This document shows, in pieces, positions 58,865-64,000 of a stretch of 64,000 bases of DNA; within the stretch, counting starts at the first letter, position 1, and each line of letters opens with the position of its first letter. Below the pieces are notes generated by a model. That model ran no database searches, was not told the origin of the DNA, and saw nothing but the letters and a program-made list of their open reading frames with translations. The translations under genes were made by a program, and so were the position numbers. Source of the stretch: Lophius americanus. Its lineage: Eukaryota; Chordata; Actinopteri; Lophiiformes; Lophiidae. The stretch lies in the NCBI GenBank assembly GCA_037951165.1, contig JBBDHG010000009.1, positions 6,165,001 to 6,229,000 of the forward strand, in the 5' to 3' direction.

Positions 58865-60118
58865 TATCCCCGAGAAGCCTGGGATATTACGGAATCATTA
58901 ACGCAGCTGCTGCGTCTGCTGCATTTCCTTTGTGTTAACGCAATAACTCAAAAACTATTTCATGGGTCACTTTCTAATTTCACACCCGAGGAGATCTGTC
59001 TTGTGTACATCGTATTGTATTTTAATCTTATAGATCATATTTTACTCACTTGTTATGAAAAACAATGTTTTTCAGATATAACTTAATAACCATTGGTATG
59101 AATCAAATCTAGTAGATCAATCCCGTATATATCATATTGCACTCTAAATGTTTATATTCTACTCACTAGGGGGAGCTCTTTTTTCCTTTTTACGTAAAAC
59201 ACTGTTTTTTTTTTACATAATTCAAAATTTAATACCCACATGGAATATAGTGTGAGGAAGGAGTTGGAATGGTCAGTTGTATGTTCCAGAAAGACCTTTA
59301 TCTCCAAAAGTTTTCAGGCCATAATTTCCGAATCATTTGTCAGATTTAGTCCGAATTTGGTGCATATGAATCATCTCAAAGACATTTTTCTTGTATACAC
59401 ATAGAGTTTTACTCTAGTAGTTCAAATTTTACTCAAAAGGGGGAGCTTTCATGAAAAACATTGTTTTTAGGACATTACTTCCTAACGGTTGGTAGCGTTT
59501 TGGTGCAAATGAATCCGCTCAAAGAGACCTATCTTGTAAATATTCTATTTTACTCTGGTAGTTCATTTTACGATCCACATGGATCATTGTGGCAAATATC
59601 TGGATTGATTTTGAGAAAGATCAGTTGTATATTTCGGACCAAAGGTTAAGAAGTTATGTCTGAAAAAATGTTTTGCAAAAGCTGAGTAAAATATGCACTA
59701 TTAGAGAGAATATCTCCTAATATTTTTGGGCCATAATATCTCAAATGTTGGTCTGATTTAGGCCAAATTAGGTTCATATGAGTTGACTCAATGATTTGGA
59801 TTATGCAGTACATTGTATTATCTCTAATAGTGCATATTTTACTCAGCTTTTGCACATAAACACTGTTTTTTCAGACATAACTTCTTAACCTTTGGTCCGA
59901 TTTAGTATACATGTTGTGCATATGAATAAGCTAGAGGAGATCTCTCGGGTACAAATCATATTTTACTCTCTAGGTAGAGTTCTTTTACAAAATTTATTAT
60001 GGACATAACATTTTATTTGAGGACTTCAACCAGGGGAATTACTTGTACGTACAACGCATGAGATTGGGGACTTTTTGCGTATATTCACTTGCTTTCGGTG
60101 ACGACAGCATAGGTGTAG
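58865..60118 (+). mobile_element. Helentron-like element, longest copy (1254 bp)
   Basis: The 5' end TATCCCCGAGAAGCCTGGGA is at 58865, followed by GTGTTAACGCAATAACTCAA. The interior repeats the module (TTTAGTCCGAATTTGGTGCA, TTTTACTC, CTAGGGGGAGCTCTTTT, GACATTACTTCCTAACGGTT) several times, which accounts for its length. At the 3' end GGGGACTTTTTGCGTATA is the eroded subterminal repeat, GCTTTCGGTGACGACAGC a damaged hairpin, and GTAG|TT the end (CTAG in other copies). Confidence 0.75.
59639..59893. repeat. Inverted repeat arms (~70 bp) in the Helentron-like copy
   Basis: 59639-59706 and 59821-59893 are reverse complements over about 70 bp (CCAAAGGTTAAGAAGTTATG on the outside, GCTGAGTAAAATATGCACTA near the loop), apart from one indel of 6-8 bases. 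The spacer is about 114 bp. Confidence 0.9.
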
Positions 60119-60120
60119 TT

Positions 60121-60325
60121 CACAGATACATGCATGGTTTGTATCATGTTTGAGGTGGATACATGGAGGGTATAAATCCTGTATTTCAGACAGAACACAG
60201 TTTCGGAGTAAACTGTTAAACAGTCTGCCTGCTGTTGGAACAAAGGACCTACAGAGCATTCTGTCTAAATCTGTGGGTGTAGAAGTCTGTTGCTGAAGGA
60301 CTGCTCAAAGAGGCTAGTGGTAAGC
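60121..60325 (-). pseudogene. L2-like LINE 3' end fragment
   Basis: Minus-strand ERYR-like region AGGTCCTTTGTTCCAACAGC and RSFVPTAGRLFNSL (about 60257-60205), preceded by CAACAGACTTCTACACCCAC, match the LINE C-terminus at 25345-25440 (minus). It starts immediately after the Helentron-like element ends. Confidence 0.65.
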
Positions 60326-61249
60326 CCTAAACATCTTTGGGATACCCAAAAATACAAAGCAGAACAATGTTTTTCCTCATTTCTATGGTTTCCCCTATAT
60401 GAAATGGATTCTTGTCTAAAATTATTTTGCTGCAAATTTGTTTATTTGATAGATATTTTTATATATGCCATAACTAAAAAAGAGCCAATTTTTTTACATG
60501 GCCATATAGAGGTTAGATATATAAACTAATGTAGATTAATAATAGAAGCTTCAGGAACTCTGAAACTTCAAATGTTGGTAGGCAGGAACTTGCAAATCAC
60601 AACAGAAAAAACCTAAAAGTGATTATCTTGATGAATACAGGAAAGATTGACCTATGAACACATTGACCTATGAACACATTACTAAAATAAGCGGTAATGT
60701 AAAAAACTAGTATCTATGCAAAATGTTCTTATTTACTTTGTAGTAGCTCTGCCATCTATAGTTGTTAAAACACAGATGACGGCTTGTTGGACAGGTGAGG
60801 TTGTACTGAATACAGAACTACCAAATGCAAATATATAATGCATAGTCAGTGAGTAACATCACTAAATATAGGTGTCCTAAAGGAAAGAAAATGACACATT
60901 GACATAATGAAGTCTCCAACCCATCAGTGGTGAGATGTTGATATATTTACGGTACATTTAATAGATGGCACCTTTGAAATGATACCCTTCCTTTTATGAT
61001 ACATTTCATACGGACACAAATATCCAACTGAATCAGGCTGAAATTGAAATCGAACTCCGTTATTACTAAATAATGGGGGGAAAAAAATTGTTTAATTTTC
61101 TGACTCTGAAAAAAGAAACTTCACAGTTCATCATCACAGGTTCTATGTACCCATCTTCTTTAGGCCTCCAACCTCTACCAATTATCTTTGATGCCACTCT
61201 GCTGTTTAGTAAAAGGCTCTTAACAGATTTATAGAGGGCATCTTCTGTT
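60326..61249. other. Unassigned AT-rich DNA
   Basis: No gene. A direct duplication TTGACCTATGAACACA at 60647-60679. Confidence 0.5.
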
Positions 61250-61609
61250 TCATCTTTTTCTTTCGCCCTTAAAGGAGGAAGGCATAATTTCTTGCCACAT
61301 GAAAAGACTAAAATTGGCCATTTCTTTTAAGTCACTCAGATGGGTCTTCAATCCTGTGAAGCCAGTAACCTTTCCAGTTCTGTAGAAGCTGCTTATAGTA
61401 TCATAATCCATTAGGGCTCGGCATGCAGGTAAACACTCAAATTGTGCCGCTCCAAGTTTCTGACTGGTGAAACAGACTGGTACAATTCTTTCCTTTTGGC
61501 TATTTCCAGAGTGCATGAACACTGTTGAACACCCATTTGCTTGAATAGTACATAAGCAAAATAAGCACATCTGTATCATCATATTTGAGAACCGGACATT
61601 CTTAACCAA
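61250..61609 (-). pseudogene. Unrecognised 119-codon frame, transposon-associated look
   Basis: An open minus-strand frame includes STVFMHSGNSQKERIVPVCF, CLPACRALMDYDTISSFYRT and GKVTGFTGLKTHLSDLKEM. The ALMxxDTxSSFYRxGK pattern resembles the HxxTGCDTxSxFxxxGK segment of an ORF family common in fish repeat elements, with the usual GCD changed to DYD. This is a weak, by-eye similarity. Function unknown. Confidence 0.35.
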
Positions 61610-62168
61610 ATGGGAAGAGATATATTTTTTAGTAGAAAGAAATGGGAGACCGTTTTGCTTACTTTGCCAAACTTCACTGTTTCACTTCCTAGCCTCAAAT
61701 TTGGAGCGTCATCTCACATCTGTCCATCCCAACACGGCCAAGGAATTCCCCAAATGCTCGGCAATTCATAAGCACAAGGTAAACTGCTTCGAAAATCAAT
61801 CTGTTTCTGCTTTAGACTTGCAGCTTTCATGACATACCATGGAGCAGAGAATATCGGACATTAACCCATCATATGGATCTTGAAAAATGTCAATATTTCA
61901 GCATTGCTTTGAATGAGTCTACTGACGTTCAAGAAAAGCCACAGTTTGCGGTATTTGTAAGGTCTGTGTCAGAGGTCTGCACAATTAAAGAAAAAGTTGC
62001 TTGACATTGTGCCGTTAAAAAAAAGTACCCGGGGCATCGACCTGAAAGAGACACTCATGGCTTTTGTTGAAAAAGCAAATTTGCAGTTATCAAAATTGAA
62101 CGCAATAGCTACAGATGGTGCACCAGTTATGTTGGGATCTGCAAATGGGATGCACCTACCCCCTCTGT
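61610..62168 (+). pseudogene. hAT transposase N-terminal remnant with BED finger
   Basis: Plus-strand fragments: KKWETVLL..LPNF / shifted FCLLCQTSLFHFLASNLERH then LTSVHPNTAKEF (61650-61750), a BED-type C2H2 finger pattern (CxxC...HxxxxH). ISIFQ-region frames give QYFSIALNESTDVQEKPQFA-like sequence (about 61892-61945) and KEKLLDIVPLKKSTRGIDLK (61988-62045), then KLNAIATDGAPVMLGSANGM (62092-62151). ATDGAPxM is the motif around a catalytic Asp in hAT transposases of the ZBED5/GTF2IRD2 group. The rest of the transposase is absent, and several frameshifts are present. Confidence 0.75.
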
Positions 62169-62780
62169 CCAGAATGTAAACTACCGCCTCTGGGAGACGG
62201 GGTTGAAGGCTGCAGCAGATGTCCCAGGCACTGAGGGGGTCTGACTGGGACACACACTTATCTCTAATCTGGTGTGTGGGGGAATGAGTTGAATTGAATC
62301 TGTCAAAATATAGATTAACTTAGTTTGCCCTCTCCCGGTCAGCAGATGCTGACATCTCCTGCTACCTTGCTGTGTCTCAAGATTGCTTTCAGCCCTCTCT
62401 AGAACCCTCTTGCATTGTTCTGCTACAGCCACTCCTTTACCCTCCTCTTGTAGTTTTCCTTACCCTCCGTGGTCTTCATTTGGATGTTTTTTCGTATCTA
62501 CATCACTTTGTAACAAGATTTAAATGCCTCCTTCTCATTCAGCACTGCCTTATTCTCCTGCACAACCACGGTTTATTGTTGGAAAAATATATTACTGTCC
62601 TGGTAGGTAGAGTGTTTTCCACACAAAAGATTATGTAGTCAGTGATGCAGTGTGATGCAGTGTGTCAGACCACCAATGCCCTCCCACTGTGGTGCACAAA
62701 GCTCATCTCAGTCCTTGAACTGAGATGTAGACAGAAAGAGCATTTAACTACCAACCCTCAAATCACTGCACATACCTTGC
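62169..62780. other. Unassigned DNA
   Basis: No gene recognised. GTGATGCAGT is repeated at 62642-62662. Confidence 0.45.
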
Positions 62781-62791
62781 TGTGTGTGTGT

Positions 62792-62871
<80 letters not shown>

Positions 62872-62888
62872 GTGTGTGTGTGTGTGTG
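62781..62888 (+). repeat. (TG)n microsatellite
   Basis: About 108 bp of TG with single interruptions (TATG, TGCG), followed by a G run. Cys/Val and Thr/His frames here are artefacts. Confidence 0.97.
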
Positions 62889-63026
62889 GGGGGGTAATGA
62901 TACTCACTAGACTTAGATCGAACATCATAATAAACCAATACATTTTCAGTTTGTATTCAGTTTGTATTGTATTAAAAGATACATTTCCATGGCTCTGTTT
63001 TCTTTTAGTAATTTCTTTGATTATCG

Positions 63027-63418
63027 TATCCCTGAAAATTAAGAGATATTATGGAATCAAAACATTGCAGCGTCTGCTGCCGCAGATCCTTTGTGTTAAC
63101 GTTGTTGTGACTGCAAAAAAGATTTCATGGATCATTTCAAATTTTAGAACAAAATAGACAATTGTGTGAGAATGAACTGGAGGGATTTTTGAAAAAGGTC
63201 AGTTTGATATTTCCGACACTAGGGGGAACTTTATCTCAAAATGTTTTCGGCCATAATATCTCAGCTATTGATCCAATTGGGTGCAGATTTAGTGCATATG
63301 GATTGACTCGATAAGAGCTACGTTGTATACACTATGTTTTACTTGAATAATTCATATTTTATTCACTAGGGGGAACTTTCTAAAAACAAAAACAGTTTTT
63401 AGGACATAACCATTGGTT
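63027..63418 (+). mobile_element. Helentron-like element, 3'-truncated
   Basis: 5' end TATCCCTGAAAATTAAGAGA at 63027, then GCAGCGTCTGCTGCCGCAGA, TTTGTGTTAACGTTGTTGTG, CACTAGGGGGAACTTTATCT, TTTTCGGCCATAATATCTCA, TTCACTAGGGGGAACTTTCT and AGGACATAACCATTGG. It stops at TTTAACCC (63417), where unrelated DNA begins; no hairpin or CTAG end. Confidence 0.75.
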
Positions 63419-63606
63419 TAACCCTGTAATGCCAGACCCCAGAAATAATGGACAGAAAATTCTGATTTCTTGAATTTGGAACCTTTATTTGGCCCTTTCA
63501 CAAAATTTGAAAAGAAAATTACAAAAAATAATTTGCATATAGGTTTTTCCATTTGTATCATAAATGGCACATTGGGCATTACATGCAGTTCTGGCGATAC
63601 AGCAAA
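63419..63606. other. Unassigned DNA after truncated Helentron-like copy
   Basis: Begins TTAACCCTGTAATGCCAGAC (TTAA at 63418-63421). TTAA plus CCYT resembles a piggyBac-type end, but there is no transposase and only one end is in view. Confidence 0.3.
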
Positions 63607-64000
63607 AACATCAGCCTCTTTAGGCCTCTTTCTTCTTTTCTCTTTTATTATGAACTGTGGGAAGCATGAAAACAGCAGTTAAGGCTGTAAAGAACATTGG
63701 CCTCTTATTTTTTCAAACTGCTACCTCTTCCAGTAACTTTTTCTTGTATTATGAACAGTAGTAGGCATGAAAACCGCAGTTCAGGCTATACAACAAGAAC
63801 ATCGGCCTCTTATTTTTTTCAAACTGCTACCTTTTCCTCTAACTTTCTTGTATTGTGACAAGTGGTAATCGTGAAAACAGCAGTTGATGATAACAAGAAC
63901 ATCAGCCTCTTCATTTTTTTTTAATTGTGACTGTTTTCGGTGACTTTCTTTTAGTATGCCATGTGGTAATCATGGAAACAATTCCTGTCCTTGTTCAGGC
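63607..64000 (+). repeat. ~86-105-bp tandem repeat, cut by window end
   Basis: Units start with AACATYRGCCTCTT at 63607, 63693, 63798 and 63898, each continuing TTTTCAAACTGCTACC, TAACTTTCTTGTATTRTGA and GAAAACAGCAGTT. There are four diverged units; the array probably extends beyond the window. Confidence 0.85.

Noticed and set aside
62642..63157. 171-codon plus-strand frame
   Set aside because: The core is a Cys/Val run from (TG)n and the end runs into a Helentron-like 5' end.

Overview
The window reads as non-coding DNA from a bony fish (teleost) chromosome. It is AT-rich, has long (TA)n, (TG)n and (GATA)n microsatellites, and is crowded with repeat types typical of fish: Tc1-like and hAT DNA transposons, tRNA-derived SINEs (one DANA-like), L2 tails, several LINE families, an LTR element and rolling-circle-like elements. 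I found no host exon, tRNA, rRNA or CRISPR array that I can defend. Every open frame of any length is either transposon-derived, lies in simple repeat, or is unrecognisable. Repeat assignments come from reading motifs and protein fragments by eye, and no alignment was run.

Layout. 1-4.3 kb: minisatellites and an LTR element (internal part, 3' LTR, then a duplicated piece of its own 3' interior). 4.3-10.9 kb: L2 tail, two opposed Helentron-like elements, a LINE endonuclease fragment running into a third Helentron-like element, and an LTR-like stretch. 10.9-23 kb: mostly unassigned DNA holding a LINE fragment (-), a Helentron-like element, a DANA-like SINE, a Tc1 pseudogene and a candidate conserved element. 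23.6-25.6 kb: L2-like LINE 3' end, (GATA)n, an internally deleted LINE, and an opposed LINE tail. 27-32 kb: LINE/SINE tail, LTR remnants, Tc1 end, Helentron-like element, LINE C-terminus. 33-38 kb: (TA)n tracts and L2 tails. 39.9-44.8 kb: a stack of nested elements: hAT with a SINE inside, a LINE interrupted by a palindromic minisatellite and by a hAT-type MITE, and two Helentron-like copies, one carrying a foreign open-frame fragment. 46.5-49.2 kb: hAT remnant, Tc1 end, LINE-tailed repeat. 50.7-52 kb: second LTR element copy with its 5' LTR. 54.9-60.3 kb: Tc1 end, SINE with a perfect 102-bp duplication, two Helentron-like elements (one 1.25 kb with internal inverted arms), LINE tail. 61-64 kb: two transposon coding remnants, (TG)n, a truncated Helentron-like element and a ~100-bp tandem array cut by the window end.

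The most interesting system is a family of about ten copies, on both strands, with one set of ends: 5' TATCCCTGAAAAGTC, an inverted copy of that sequence just inside the 3' end, then a GC-rich hairpin (TGCTGT...ACAGCA) and a CTAG 3' terminus usually followed by T. This asymmetric architecture matches non-autonomous Helentron (Helitron2-type) rolling-circle elements. The family has no coding capacity here. Its interior is built from repeated modules, and one copy contains an unrelated 60-codon open segment that could be a captured exon.

Nothing in the window forms an operon or pathway. The coding remnants (LINE, hAT, Tc1) all carry stops, frameshifts or lost catalytic residues and look inactive.
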